DNA of 64,000 nucleotides from positions 1,054,001-1,118,000 of the forward strand of contig NZ_JAGQEE010000001.1 of the NCBI RefSeq assembly GCF_018304945.1, read 5' to 3'. The notes beneath the pieces are model-generated. The model saw nothing but the letters and a program-made list of their open reading frames with translations, was not told the DNA's origin and searched no databases. Shown in pieces: positions 25,590 to 34,893 of the stretch. A program made the translations under genes and the position numbers. The stretch's first letter is position 1. Each line of letters begins with the position of its first letter. Origin of the DNA: Collimonas humicola. GTDB taxonomy: Bacteria; Pseudomonadota; Gammaproteobacteria; Burkholderiales; Burkholderiaceae_D.

Positions 25590-26390
25590 ATGACAGCTAC
25601 AGACTCGAACCAGCCGGCAGCTACCGTCGCGCTGTTTATCTCCGACCTGCATTTGCAGGCGGCGCACCCGCGCACCACGCAAGCCTTCTTCGATTTCTTG
25701 CAAGCCAGGGCGATGCAAGTGCAGCAACTGTATCTGCTGGGCGACCTGTTCGAGTACTGGGCTGGCGACGACGACCTGGAAACGCCCTACAACAGCGACA
25801 TCGCCGCCGCGATCCGGCAAGTCAGCGCCGGCGGCGTCAAGGTTTTCTGGATCGCAGGCAACCGCGATTTCCTGGTCGGCGAAGGCTTCGCGCGGGCTGC
25901 CGGCTTGATCATGCTGCCGGATCCCTCAGTAATTGAGGTCGCGGGTCGACGCCTGGCGATTGCCCACGGCGACGCCCAATGCACCGATGACCTCGCCTAT
26001 ATGGCGTTCCGGGCGCAGGTGCGGCAACCGCAATGGCAAACGCAATTCCTGGTCTTGCCGCTGGCGCAACGCAAGGCGATCATCGCCGGCGTACGCAAGG
26101 AAAGCCAGGAAGAGCAGCGCCATAAAACAATGGAAATCATGGACGTCAACGCCGAGGCAGTGAGTGCCTTGTTTGACGCCACTGCCACCAGCACGCTGAT
26201 TCACGGCCATACGCATCGGCCGGCATGCCATCAGATGCCGCACAATCACGGCATCCGCACACGCTATGTATTGCCGGACTGGGAATATGACGTCAAGACG
26301 CAGCGCGGCGGCTGGATTGCCATTGATGCCGCAGGCGTGATCCGGCGCTTTGGGCACGACGGCCAGGAAATTCCAGACGATCCGGCGTAG
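25590..26390 (+). CDS. lpxH: UDP-2,3-diacylglucosamine diphosphatase
   Basis: 266 residues, slightly longer than the E. coli enzyme. Calcineurin-type metal motifs in order: FISDLHLQAAHPRT, YLLGDLFEYWAGDDD, WIAGNRDFLVG, AIAHGDAQCTDD, IHGHTHRPACH. Removes UMP from UDP-diacylglucosamine in lipid A synthesis at the inner membrane. Follows ppiB by 29 bp. Convergent with yceH (12-bp gap). Confidence 0.9.
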   Translation: MTATDSNQPAATVALFISDLHLQAAHPRTTQAFFDFLQARAMQVQQLYLLGDLFEYWAGDDDLETPYNSDIAAAIRQVSAGGVKVFWIAGNRDFLVGEGFARAAGLIMLPDPSVIEVAGRRLAIAHGDAQCTDDLAYMAFRAQVRQPQWQTQFLVLPLAQRKAIIAGVRKESQEEQRHKTMEIMDVNAEAVSALFDATATSTLIHGHTHRPACHQMPHNHGIRTRYVLPDWEYDVKTQRGGWIAIDAAGVIRRFGHDGQEIPDDPA

Positions 26391-26402
26391 TCGGCGCGTC
26401 AA

Positions 26403-27128
26403 TCAATCGAATTGCCGCTTGAACTCCGCAAACTGCGCGCTCAGATCATCCATTTGCCGCCGCAAGCCTGACACCTCTTCCTCAAGCTGGGCGATCCTGT
26501 CCTGGCTGCTGCCCATGACCACGGAAGCGCTGCCCGACATCGCATCCGCAATGGCCTGCTGCTCAAGCGCTTCCTCGCCGGCCAGCAGGTGCGCATAACG
26601 CGGCTCCTTGGTGCCCGGCGCTTTCGCCAGACGCGCCACCAGCGGCGGATATTTATCGACCAGGAACTGCAAGGCGGTTTCCACCTCGCCCACGCTGGCG
26701 AACTCATGCAACCGGCCGCTGCGGCTGCGCAACTCGCCGGCAGTCTGGATGCCGCGCAGCATCAGGGTCGTCAAGACCGCCAGCTTGTCCTGCTCCAGCA
26801 CCCATTTGATGCGCATCCGGTGCTCGTACTTGGAAACCCTGGCGCCGGCCTGCCTGACCTCGACCACCAGCTTGCGCTGCATCAGCCGCTGCAGGATATC
26901 CAGCACGCTGGACTCGCTGATCGACATGACCGGATCACGGCTGGACAGCTGGTTGCAGCCGTTGGTCAGCGTGTTCAGCGACAAGGGATAATTATCCGGC
27001 GTCAGCGCTTCTTTCTCGGCCAGCACCGCGAGTACGCGGATTTCAAAGGGATCGAGAAAATCGTCTGTGCGGACAGCATCCGCTTGCGGCTGCTCGCCGC
27101 CGGCAATTTCGTTGTCGTCTTGATTCAT
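26403..27128 (-). CDS. yceH: YceH-family (DUF480) protein
   Basis: 241 residues. The two winged-helix-like modules of DUF480 are recognised at FEIRVLAVLAEKEALTPDNY / PLSLNTLTNGCNQLSSRDPV and VLTTLMLRGIQTAGELRSRS. Ends in a coiled coil (QLEEEVSGLRRQMDDLSAQF). The family's function is not well established; a regulatory or envelope role has been suggested. Starts 24 bp after cysE stops on the same strand. Confidence 0.85.
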   Translation of the reverse strand: MNQDDNEIAGGEQPQADAVRTDDFLDPFEIRVLAVLAEKEALTPDNYPLSLNTLTNGCNQLSSRDPVMSISESSVLDILQRLMQRKLVVEVRQAGARVSKYEHRMRIKWVLEQDKLAVLTTLMLRGIQTAGELRSRSGRLHEFASVGEVETALQFLVDKYPPLVARLAKAPGTKEPRYAHLLAGEEALEQQAIADAMSGSASVVMGSSQDRIAQLEEEVSGLRRQMDDLSAQFAEFKRQFD

Positions 27129-27152
27129 TGACAGTTCTCCTGGTGCGCGGAC

Positions 27153-27902
27153 CTACTCAACCAGCTTGTTGAGCTGGTCCGGATCAAATTTTTCCAGCTC
27201 GGGCAAGCTCTCGCAAGCGATGCCCGATTTCTTCAGCAGCGCAATGATGCGGTCGATCTGGTGCTCCTGCGCAGCGGCGTTGTCGATCAGGCCATGCAGC
27301 GCCTTCGACAAGGGATCGTCGCCGTTCGGCGTAACGCCGTAGGCCGCGAACATGCGCGCTGCTGCTTCGTCCTTGCTGCTGCCGCTTTCCTTCTGCACGA
27401 TGCGGGCCGGGTTGCCGACCGCCGTTGCGCCCGGCGGCACCTCCTTGACCACCACGGCATTGGAGCCGACCTTGGCGCCCTCGCCGACGGTGAAGCCGCC
27501 CAGCACCTTGGCGCCGGCGCCGATGATGGCGCCGCGCGCCAGGGTTGGATGGCGCTTGGCGCCCTTGTTGAGCGAAGTGCCGCCCAGGGTGACGCCCTGG
27601 TAGATGGTGCAGTCGTCGCCGACTTCGGCGGTTTCGCCGATCACCACGCCGAAGCCATGGTCGATGAAGACCCGGCGGCCGATAGTGGCGCCGGGATGGA
27701 TTTCAATCCCGGTGAAAATGCGCGCGATGTGCGAAATGAAGCGCCCCGGCCATTTGAAGCCGTTGTGCCAGCAATGGTGCGCCCAGCGGTGCAGGATGAT
27801 GGCATGCAGCCCCGGGTAGCAGGTCAGCACTTCCCACTGGGTACGGGCGGCGGGATCGCGTGCCATGATGTTGGCAATGTCTTCACGAATGTTGCTGAAC
27901 AT
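27153..27902 (-). CDS. cysE: Serine O-acetyltransferase
   Basis: 249 residues. N-terminal helical SAT domain ([20 protein letters not shown]) followed by left-handed beta-helix hexapeptide repeats ([39 protein letters not shown]) with the catalytic His in the [11 protein letters not shown] loop, and a C-terminal tail. Makes O-acetylserine from serine and acetyl-CoA, the first step of cysteine synthesis. The C-terminal tail is longer than the E. coli enzyme, so feedback inhibition by cysteine may differ. Confidence 0.92.
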   Translation of the reverse strand: MFSNIREDIANIMARDPAARTQWEVLTCYPGLHAIILHRWAHHCWHNGFKWPGRFISHIARIFTGIEIHPGATIGRRVFIDHGFGVVIGETAEVGDDCTIYQGVTLGGTSLNKGAKRHPTLARGAIIGAGAKVLGGFTVGEGAKVGSNAVVVKEVPPGATAVGNPARIVQKESGSSKDEAAARMFAAYGVTPNGDDPLSKALHGLIDNAAAQEHQIDRIIALLKKSGIACESLPELEKFDPDQLNKLVE

Positions 27903-28081
27903 AGGGATATCGAATGAATGCGGAGGCGTAATGTTATTCCAAATTACGCCGGCCGTCTTTTATCGCAGGACTTCAGGAACCGCCGCGAAAGCAGCGACTG
28001 GGCGGCGGCCGGAAAGGTGTCTGGAGCTGGTCCGCCGGCAGGTGGCGGATCGGGCTCAGCACAGGTAGTGCGGAAGTGGAA

Positions 28082-28825
28082 TCAACAACCCTTGACCATG
28101 CGCTGGCGGCGCGCTTCGTACAGGCAGACGCCGGAGGCGACCGAGACGTTCAGGCTTTCGACCGAACCGAACATCGGCACATTGACCAGCACATCGCAGG
28201 TCTCACGCGTCAGGCGGCGCATGCCCTCGCCTTCGGAGCCCATCACAATCGCGGCCGGGGTCGAGAAATCGGCTTCATACAAGCCCTTTTCGCCATCCTC
28301 ATCGGTGCCGATCAGCCAGATTTCACGCTCTTTCAGCTCACGCAAAGTGCGCGCCAGGTTGGTGACGGTAATATAAGGAACTGTTTCCGCAGCGCCGCTG
28401 GCGACCTTGGCGGCCGTGGCATTGAGGCCTACTGCACGGTCTTTCGGTGCAATCACGGCGTGGGCGCCGGCGCCGTCGGCAACCCGCAGGCAGGCGCCGA
28501 GATTGTGCGGATCGGTGATGCCGTCGAGGATCAGCAGCAGCGGCGGACCGACGATCGCGTCCAGCAATTCATCCAGGTTACGCGCCAGCGACAGTTCGCC
28601 GGCCTTGGCCACCACGCCCTGGTGGCGGCGGGTGCCGACAATATTCGACAAGCGCTGGTCATCCACCGGGATGACGCGCACGCCCACGGCTTTCGCTGCC
28701 TGCAGCAAATCCTGCATGCGGCGGTCGACGCGGCTGGCATCCACGTAAATCTCTTCCACCGACGACGCTTCATGACGCAAACGCGCGGTGACGGCGTGAA
28801 AGCCGAAAATCATTTTACTTTTCAT
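28082..28825 (-). CDS. rlmB: 23S rRNA 2'-O-methyltransferase (Gm2251)
   Basis: 247 residues. SpoU/TrmH knot motifs: [52 protein letters not shown]-terminal substrate-binding domain ([20 protein letters not shown]). Methylates G2251 in the peptidyl-transferase loop. Lies 76 bp downstream of rnr on the same strand, as in E. coli. Its leader holds a 10-bp tandem repeat and no clear ribosome binding site at the first ATG; a second ATG is at 28813. Confidence 0.92.
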   Translation of the reverse strand: MKSKMIFGFHAVTARLRHEASSVEEIYVDASRVDRRMQDLLQAAKAVGVRVIPVDDQRLSNIVGTRRHQGVVAKAGELSLARNLDELLDAIVGPPLLLILDGITDPHNLGACLRVADGAGAHAVIAPKDRAVGLNATAAKVASGAAETVPYITVTNLARTLRELKEREIWLIGTDEDGEKGLYEADFSTPAAIVMGSEGEGMRRLTRETCDVLVNVPMFGSVESLNVSVASGVCLYEARRQRMVKGC

Positions 28826-28830
28826 ATTCT

Positions 28831-28880
28831 ATCTATCTGAATCTGTCTAAATCTATCTGAATCTATCTGGTTCAATCTGA
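28831..28880. repeat. Five tandem copies of a 10-bp unit in the rnr-rlmB gap
   Basis: ATCTATCTGA repeated in register five times (ATCTATCTGA, ATCTGTCTAA, ATCTATCTGA, ATCTATCTGG, TTCAATCTGA), with the last copies degenerate. The period equals about one helical turn. It lies in the rlmB leader, directly upstream of the start codon. Confidence 0.85.
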
Positions 28881-28901
28881 CTGCCAACTGCCGACAGCAA
28901 T

Positions 28902-31388
28902 CTAGCGCTTGCGCTTGCTGGATTTCGTGAAGCCCTTCGGCGCCCGCGCCTTCTCTGCAGAACCGCTGGCCTTCTTGGCTTTGCCCGCCTTGCCGGCCGG
29001 CGTAGTCTTGGCGGCCGTCGTTACCCTCGCGGTTTTCTGCGGCGCAGCCTTGCCGCCAGCCTTGGGCTTGGCGCCGCGGCCTTGTTCATTGTCGGCGCGC
29101 CGCGCTTCGTTCTTGAGCACTGTCTTGATGCCCGGCTCGTTGACCAGGCGCAGGTCGATCTTGCGGGCATCCAGGTCGACCCGGCTGACTTGTACCGTGA
29201 CGCGATCGGTCAGCTGGTAGCGGATGCCGGTGCGTTCGCCGCGCAATTCGTGACGCGCTTCGTCGTACTGGAAATAATCGGCGCCGAGCTCGGTCACGTG
29301 CACCAGGCCTTCGATATACAAGGCGTCAAGCTGGACAAAGATGCCGAAGGTGGCGACGCCGGAAATCACGCCGGTGAATTCTTCGCCAAGCTTGTCGCGG
29401 ATGAAATAGCACTTGAGCCAGGCTTCGACATCGCGCGAAGCCTCGTCGGCGCGCCGCTCATTGGCCGAACAGTGCACGCCGAGGGCTTCCCAGATCGCCA
29501 GGCTGCCTTCGCTTTTCTTCTTGCCTGCCGCCTTGTCTTCCGCCTGCTTCTTGCGGCCGGCCGGCGACAGCATGGTGTTCAGCGCGCTGGTGTCGAGCCC
29601 TTTCGGATCGTAGCGCTTGCCTTGCAGGATGGCCTTGATGGTACGGTGCGTGAGCAGATCGGGATAGCGCCGGATCGGGCTGGTGAAATGCGCATACGAT
29701 TCATACGACAAGCCAAAGTGGCCGATATTTTCCGGATTATAGACCGCTTGCTGCATGGAACGCAGCATCATGGTCTGCAGCAGGATCGCATCGGGCCGCG
29801 CCTTGATCTTCGGCATCAGCTCGGCGTAATCCGACGCCGAAGGCGTATCGCCGCCGGCCAGGTTCAAACCCACCTGCTTGAGGAAAGTACGCAGGATCGT
29901 CAGCTTTTCCTTGGTCGGATGGGCATGGATGCGGAACAGGCCCGGATGCTTGTGACGCTCCATCAGGTCGGCGGCGCACACGTTCGCCGCCAGCATGCAT
30001 TCTTCGATCACCTTGTGCGCATCGTTGCGGGTGCGCGGCAGGATTTTCTCGATCTTGCCGGCGGCATTGCAGACGATGTAGGTTTCGGTGGTCTCGAAAT
30101 CGATGGCGCCGCGCGCCTGCCGTGCCTGCAGCAGCGCATGGAACACTTCGTACAGATGCAGCAGGTGCGGCACCAGGCCGGGACGCTTGGCCGCTTCAGG
30201 ACCTTTGGTGTTGCCCAGGATCGCCGCCACTTCGGTATAGGTCAGGCGGGCGGCGGAATGGATCACCGCCGGATAAAACTGGTAAGCCTTGATCTCGCCC
30301 TTGGCGCTGATCACCGCATCGCACACCAGGGTCAGGCGGTCGACATCGGGATTGAGCGAGCACAGGCCGTTGGACAACTTCTCGGGCAGCATCGGAATCA
30401 CGCGGCGCGGGAAATACACCGAGGTGCTGCGCTCCAGCGCGTCCACATCCAGCGCATCGTTCGGCTTGACGTAATGGCTGACGTCGGCAATCGCCACGAT
30501 CAGGCGATAACCGTTGGCGCGGCCGATCTTGACCGGCTCGCAATAGACGGCATCGTCGAAGTCGCGCGCATCTTCGCCATCGATGGTGACCAGCGGCACG
30601 TCGCGCAGATCGACGCGGTCGGCCAGGTCGGCGGCACGCACTTCGCCCGGTAGCTTGGCGGCCAGTTTTTTTGCGGCTTCGGAAAATTCGTGCGGCACGC
30701 CGTACTTGCGCACCGCGATTTCGATTTCCATGCCCGGATCGTCGATATCGCCGAGGATTTCGACAATCTTGCCGACCGGCTGGGTAAACCGCGAAGGCTG
30801 TTCGGTCAGTTGCACGCTCACCACCTGCCCGGCCTTGGCCTTGCCCGGCGAGCCTGCCAGGATGATGTCCTGGCCGATGCGCTTGTCTTCGGGCGCAATC
30901 ACCCACACCCCGTTTTCATTGAGCAGACGGCCGATGACGTGGGTATTGGCGCGCTCCACCACTTCGACAATTGTTCCTTCAGGACGGCCGCGGCGGTCGG
31001 TGCCGACAATGCGCGCCTGGACGCGGTCGCCGTGCAGCACTTTCTGCATTTCCTTTTCAGGCAGGAAAACGTCGTCGCCGCCCTCGTCGGGGATAAGGAA
31101 ACCGAAACCGTCGCGATGACTGCTGACGCGGCCTTCGATAAAACCGGGGGAATTGGTCAGTTTGTAGATGCCGCTGCGGTCAGGCTTGATCTGTCCGTCA
31201 CGTTCCATGGCATTCAGGCGGCGCGTCAAACCTTCCATTTCATCGGGCTTGACACTTAGTGCGGCAGCCAGGGCGGCGGCGTTTTGCGGTTCGGAGGAGG
31301 TCCGCAGAAGGCCGAGAATTTCCTCCCGGCTGGGAATTGTGTAGGAATATTGGCTCAAAAGGCTCTTCAACTGGTTGTTATTCATCAA
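28902..31388 (-). CDS. rnr: Ribonuclease R
   Basis: 828 residues. Order: N-terminal winged helix (LLGLLRTSSEPQNAAALAAA), two cold-shock domains, RNB catalytic domain with TIDGEDARDFDDAVYCE, then an S1 domain (LGEEFTGVISGVATFGIFVQ) and a long Lys/Ala-rich basic tail (from about 755). A processive 3'-5' exonuclease that degrades structured RNA and helps in trans-translation and rRNA quality control. Followed by rlmB in the same direction. Confidence 0.95.
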   Translation of the reverse strand: MMNNNQLKSLLSQYSYTIPSREEILGLLRTSSEPQNAAALAAALSVKPDEMEGLTRRLNAMERDGQIKPDRSGIYKLTNSPGFIEGRVSSHRDGFGFLIPDEGGDDVFLPEKEMQKVLHGDRVQARIVGTDRRGRPEGTIVEVVERANTHVIGRLLNENGVWVIAPEDKRIGQDIILAGSPGKAKAGQVVSVQLTEQPSRFTQPVGKIVEILGDIDDPGMEIEIAVRKYGVPHEFSEAAKKLAAKLPGEVRAADLADRVDLRDVPLVTIDGEDARDFDDAVYCEPVKIGRANGYRLIVAIADVSHYVKPNDALDVDALERSTSVYFPRRVIPMLPEKLSNGLCSLNPDVDRLTLVCDAVISAKGEIKAYQFYPAVIHSAARLTYTEVAAILGNTKGPEAAKRPGLVPHLLHLYEVFHALLQARQARGAIDFETTETYIVCNAAGKIEKILPRTRNDAHKVIEECMLAANVCAADLMERHKHPGLFRIHAHPTKEKLTILRTFLKQVGLNLAGGDTPSASDYAELMPKIKARPDAILLQTMMLRSMQQAVYNPENIGHFGLSYESYAHFTSPIRRYPDLLTHRTIKAILQGKRYDPKGLDTSALNTMLSPAGRKKQAEDKAAGKKKSEGSLAIWEALGVHCSANERRADEASRDVEAWLKCYFIRDKLGEEFTGVISGVATFGIFVQLDALYIEGLVHVTELGADYFQYDEARHELRGERTGIRYQLTDRVTVQVSRVDLDARKIDLRLVNEPGIKTVLKNEARRADNEQGRGAKPKAGGKAAPQKTARVTTAAKTTPAGKAGKAKKASGSAEKARAPKGFTKSSKRKR

Positions 31389-31482
31389 CGCTTAGTGTAA
31401 CGGAGGATTGTGACATTCTCCTAACCAAGCAGCTTATATCTTCCGCTTTTGCTGCCCTGCTCTATCTTCTTTCAAATGGTAG

Positions 31483-31510
31483 TTGACATATTCTCGCATT
31501 AGCTTATAAT
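31483..31510 (+). promoter_or_regulatory. Consensus sigma-70 promoter of tRNA-Leu
   Basis: TTGACA (31483-31488) and TATAAT (31505-31510), both perfect, with a 16-bp spacer. The first tRNA base (31524) lies 14 bp downstream of the -10 box, so the leader is only a few bases. Confidence 0.9.
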
Positions 31511-31523
31511 CTCGCTCTCTCAA

Positions 31524-31608
31524 GCCCACGTGGCGGAATTGGTAGACGCGCATGGTTCAGGTCCATGTGCCGCAAGGTGTGGGGGTTCGAGTCCCTCCGT
31601 GGGCACCA
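31524..31608 (+). tRNA. tRNA-Leu (CAG anticodon)
   Basis: 85 nt. Acceptor GCCCACG / CGTGGGC, D-arm with GGCGGAATTGGTAGAC, anticodon stem-loop around GGTTCAGGTCC (CAG), class II variable arm TGCCGCAAGGTG, T-arm GGGGGTTCGAGTCCCTC, encoded ACCA. Reads CUG, the dominant leucine codon in this GC-rich genome. Confidence 0.95.
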
Positions 31609-31619
31609 TATACCATAGA

Positions 31620-31641
31620 CCAGACCCTTTTCGGGGTCTGG
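31620..31641 (+). terminator. Hairpin downstream of tRNA-Leu
   Basis: Stem CCAGACCC / GGGTCTGG with the 6-nt loop TTTTCG, 11 bp after the tRNA. The following bases are CTCTCC, not a T-run, so this is a weak terminator or a 3' processing signal. Confidence 0.45.
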
Positions 31642-31893
31642 CTCTCCGCAAGATTCCATGCCTCCCGGCATAGCAATACGATACGTCCGGGAGTGCCTGG
31701 CAAATTCCAGCAACAGCACTTTTCCCTGCAGTACGCGCATTACGACGATCCCGCGAGGACGCCGACACGCTGCATATTACCAGCTTCAATAACTCCAGAC
31801 GCAACAAAACCCAGCCTGTGGCAACGGCCGGGTCGCTACGCCTGTCGAATAGGCTTTTTGCCGGGCGGGATATCAGTCCCGCCCCGGATCATT

Positions 31894-32520
31894 TCACTTG
31901 AAGGGATTGATCATCACTTTCTGCGGATTCACCGTCGCTCCCGCTTGGATCTGGGCATCGATGACCTGGTAGAAGGCATTGCCGGTATCGGCGATACTCC
32001 AGGTGCTCAGGATCACGTGATAGCCGCTGCGGTTGGCTGGAATGGTGCAACGATGCGTGGCATGGCTGTTGCTGGGTGGCGCGAAACCGCCCTTGACGAC
32101 GCAGAACGGCTGCAAGTCAAATGCGTCCCGGCTCAGCTTCTGGCTCGGATCCCAGCCCTGCTTGGTAATGTAGTAGCGCCAGTCCTGCGTCATGTGGCCG
32201 GCGGTGAAGTACCAGCTGAAATCGTTGACCCCGGTCTTCAACGCCACTTTCTTCCAGCGCGTCGGCGTTTGCACATTCAGTTCGGAAAACTGCGCCAGGC
32301 CGCCAGCCGCGATCGTACCGTCGGCCGGACCGGCTGCGGGAAAGCCCTTCGGACCTTCTACGCTTTGCGGTTCATACTGAATCGCGCCGCAAGCCGAATT
32401 CTCTTGCGTCTTGCACATGAAAGCGCGCGATTTGGGGGCATCGATGTAGCCGTGCGCCAGGGCCGCCAGCGGCGCCGCCAGCACCAGCATTAAAGTCAGA
32501 CGGGACGATATGCGTTTCAT
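31894..32520 (-). CDS. AA10 lytic polysaccharide monooxygenase (chitin/cellulose-active)
   Basis: 208 residues; start at ATG 32520 chosen from AGGAGAAATA upstream. A signal peptide ends ALA and the mature protein begins with His23 ([12 protein letters not shown]), which must be free at the N-terminus to bind copper. The second His of the brace is in [13 protein letters not shown], and [10 protein letters not shown] gives the axial aromatic residue. This is the single-domain CBP21-like pattern, with no extra binding module. It cleaves crystalline chitin or cellulose oxidatively outside the cell. It fits a chitinolytic, fungus-associated lifestyle. Monocistronic, divergent from the MASE1 gene. 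Confidence 0.93.
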   Translation of the reverse strand: MKRISSRLTLMLVLAAPLAALAHGYIDAPKSRAFMCKTQENSACGAIQYEPQSVEGPKGFPAAGPADGTIAAGGLAQFSELNVQTPTRWKKVALKTGVNDFSWYFTAGHMTQDWRYYITKQGWDPSQKLSRDAFDLQPFCVVKGGFAPPSNSHATHRCTIPANRSGYHVILSTWSIADTGNAFYQVIDAQIQAGATVNPQKVMINPFK

Positions 32521-32773
32521 TATTTCTCCTAACGGGCATGCAGTGAACAAATGCGCCGCCGGCATCGCTGCGGCGGGCAGGTCGATTCTGCTGCCAACGA
32601 CAGGGCTGCGTAACTGGCAACGTTTACAGTTGCCTGCCCGTTGATCCGAGCGCTCCGGGATGCTCACTGCCAGTCTGATAATTGTCAGACTTATCCTATA
32701 ATGTGCAGCACCTCAAGCGCCGCCTGGCAAGCGCGCAGAGGAACGAAGCCGCAAACCGACAAGGATATCTACA

Positions 32774-34078
32774 GTGAAACTGACCAACCAATCTGTCATC
32801 GCCCTGCTATGGGGCTTGCTGTATCTGGTCATGGGCTACACCTCGCATCAGCTCAACGGGCCGATCGCCGCTACCGGCTATATCTGGCTGCCGGCCGGCG
32901 TGACGGTGGCCGCGTTCATGCTGACCAGGATGGCGCGCTGGCTGCCGGTGATCATCGGCTTCGCGCTGGCGCAACTGCTGCTGGGCTGGATTGAAAATCG
33001 CGACCTGCTGCGCGTAACGCTGTTCGCCCTCGATGAGATCGGCGTCGCCGCGATTGCCGTGGCGCTGGTGCGGATGACGCAATTGCCGATGGAAGGCCTG
33101 TATTTCGTGCGCGGCCTGCTGATTGCCGGCGTCGCCTGCAGCACCGTCAGCGCAGCGATCGGCGCGGCCTGGTTCCTGATCGTGAAGGACGTGCCTTTCT
33201 GGCCGACCGCGCGCATCTGGGCGGCATCCGACCTGGTCGGGATCCTGATCGTCACGCCGGTGCTGGCAGGCTGGTCGCGTTTCCACGCCATGCGTTCGGG
33301 CGGCATGGACCGCAGCGATTTCCTGCTGGGGCTGGCGGCTTTCATTGCGCTCGGCGTCACCGCCTACCTGATTTTCGATGGCCACACCCTGAGCAATTTT
33401 TCAGCCGGCGTCAATTTTGCGCTGACCTACGTACCGCTGTTTTTCGCCGCGGTGGTAACCCTGCTGTGGGGCGGCCGCGGCGGCTCGCTGGCAGTCGCCA
33501 TGCTGGCCTTCTTTGCGCTCTTGAACACGGTGCAGGGCGAGGGGCCGTTTGCTGCCTTCGCCGACACCTATTCCAAGCATTCGCTGCTGGAAGCCCAGCT
33601 CTACCTGGCCGTGGCCGCCCTGCTCTGCCTGCTGATCAGTGCCCTCAAGACCACCCGCGAGCAATTGCACGAAGACGCCGCGCAATGGAAAAGCGATGTC
33701 GAACTGGCGCTGACCGTCAGCCGCCAGCTGGTCTACAGCATGGATCCACATAGCAGGAAGCTGTGCTGGAACGGCGACCTGCAAGGATTGCTGGGCCTGC
33801 CGGCCAATGCCTTCAGCGAACTCGACCAGGTGCTGGCGCATGTCCACCCCGACGACCGCGAGCAATTGCGCAGCCGCTGGCTGGACGACATGGACGACGA
33901 TGTCCGGCCCGATCTGCGTTTTCGCCTGCTGCTGCCGGTCGGACACACCACCGAGATGACCGACATGAGCGCAGTGCTGCTCGATGCCGACGAATCGGTC
34001 GCCATGGTGGCCGGTGCCTGGCGCCTGCATATCCGCGAAGACGAACGGCAACCGCGCCAGGGGTCTGCCGCTTTATGA
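32774..34078 (+). CDS. MASE1-PAS membrane sensor protein without output domain
   Basis: 434 residues. Residues about 5-290 form the MASE1 integral-membrane sensor with roughly 8 helices (ALLWGLLYLVMGYTSHQLNG, VTVAAFMLTRMARWLPVIIG). A linker and a PAS fold follow at about 305-425 (VSRQLVYSMDPHSRKLCWNG, HVHPDDREQLRSRW). MASE1 normally precedes GGDEF, EAL or histidine kinase domains; none is present, and the stop is coupled to the next gene by an ATGA overlap. It may signal to a partner through the PAS domain, or be the remnant of a longer sensor. Ligand unknown. Confidence 0.8.
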   Translation: MKLTNQSVIALLWGLLYLVMGYTSHQLNGPIAATGYIWLPAGVTVAAFMLTRMARWLPVIIGFALAQLLLGWIENRDLLRVTLFALDEIGVAAIAVALVRMTQLPMEGLYFVRGLLIAGVACSTVSAAIGAAWFLIVKDVPFWPTARIWAASDLVGILIVTPVLAGWSRFHAMRSGGMDRSDFLLGLAAFIALGVTAYLIFDGHTLSNFSAGVNFALTYVPLFFAAVVTLLWGGRGGSLAVAMLAFFALLNTVQGEGPFAAFADTYSKHSLLEAQLYLAVAALLCLLISALKTTREQLHEDAAQWKSDVELALTVSRQLVYSMDPHSRKLCWNGDLQGLLGLPANAFSELDQVLAHVHPDDREQLRSRWLDDMDDDVRPDLRFRLLLPVGHTTEMTDMSAVLLDADESVAMVAGAWRLHIREDERQPRQGSAAL

Positions 34079-34881
34079 GCGTTCGTACCGGCGCCCTGCT
34101 GATTCACGGCCTGGGCGGCACCCAATTCGATCTGGGCTCCATGCACAAGGTGTTGCAGCGCGCGGGAGTGGAAACCCACGCCGTCACCTTGCCCGGCCAT
34201 GGCGGCCAGCCGGAGGACCTGGTGGACGTGCGCATGGAAGACTGGCTCGACACGGTCACCGCCGCGTATCGGGAACTGGCGCCGCAGTACGACACTTTCC
34301 ATGTGCTCGGCATGTGCCTGGGTTCGCTGCTGGCGCTGGCTTTGTGCGAGCGCGTGCAGCATGCCAAAGGCAAGCTGGTGACGCTGGCGCCGCCGGTCTT
34401 CATCGACGGCTGGTCGACCCCATGGTATCGCCAGCTGCGGCACGTGGTGTACTGCATCCCCGGCATGTCCGACAAGATGAAAGTGGAAGAAGACGAGCCC
34501 TTCGGCATCAAGAACGCCACGGTGCGGGCGATCGTCAAGGCCAAGTTCGCGCGCGGCGACAATTTCCATTACCGCTGGGTGCCGCTGGCCTGCATCCGCC
34601 AGGTCGACCGCCTGCGCCGCCTGGTGCTGGCCGGCGCCCGCGATATCTCCTGCCCGACGCTGGTGGTGCATGCGCGCGAAGATGAACTGACCAGCCTGAA
34701 ATCGGCCGAATTCCTGCAGGCGGCGTTGCCGGATGTGCGGGTGGTGGTGCTGGAGAACAGCTACCACATGATTTGCGTCGACAACGACCGCGACCTGGTC
34801 ACCAACAGCGTGCTGGAATTCTTCGGCTATCCGCCGGCGCCGGCGCGGCGGATGCGCGGCGCCGGCAAGCTTGACGCCTAG
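34075..34881 (+). CDS. Alpha/beta hydrolase with cysteine at the nucleophile position
   Basis: 268 residues from ATG 34075, overlapping the MASE1 gene stop (ATGA). Fold markers: oxyanion region ALLIHGLGGTQFDLGSM, nucleophile elbow HVLGMCLGS (Cys81 in place of Ser in G-x-S-x-G), acid VVHAREDELTS and the C-terminal His in ENSYHMICVDNDR. The overall plan resembles Est30/monoacylglycerol-lipase-like esterases. A Cys nucleophile occurs in dienelactone hydrolase and some thioesterase-like enzymes, so substrate and activity are open. The tight coupling to the MASE1-PAS sensor suggests a joint role. Confidence 0.8.
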   Translation: MSVRTGALLIHGLGGTQFDLGSMHKVLQRAGVETHAVTLPGHGGQPEDLVDVRMEDWLDTVTAAYRELAPQYDTFHVLGMCLGSLLALALCERVQHAKGKLVTLAPPVFIDGWSTPWYRQLRHVVYCIPGMSDKMKVEEDEPFGIKNATVRAIVKAKFARGDNFHYRWVPLACIRQVDRLRRLVLAGARDISCPTLVVHAREDELTSLKSAEFLQAALPDVRVVVLENSYHMICVDNDRDLVTNSVLEFFGYPPAPARRMRGAGKLDA

Positions 34882-34893
34882 CGCGCCATATCC

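Noticed and set aside
28831-28880. CRISPR array
   Set aside because: The unit is 10 bp with no spacers between copies; this is a simple tandem repeat.
33763-34881. Longer start for the alpha/beta hydrolase
   Set aside because: The first 100 residues are a shadow of the MASE1-PAS gene; ATG 34075 gives an intact fold and an ATGA overlap.
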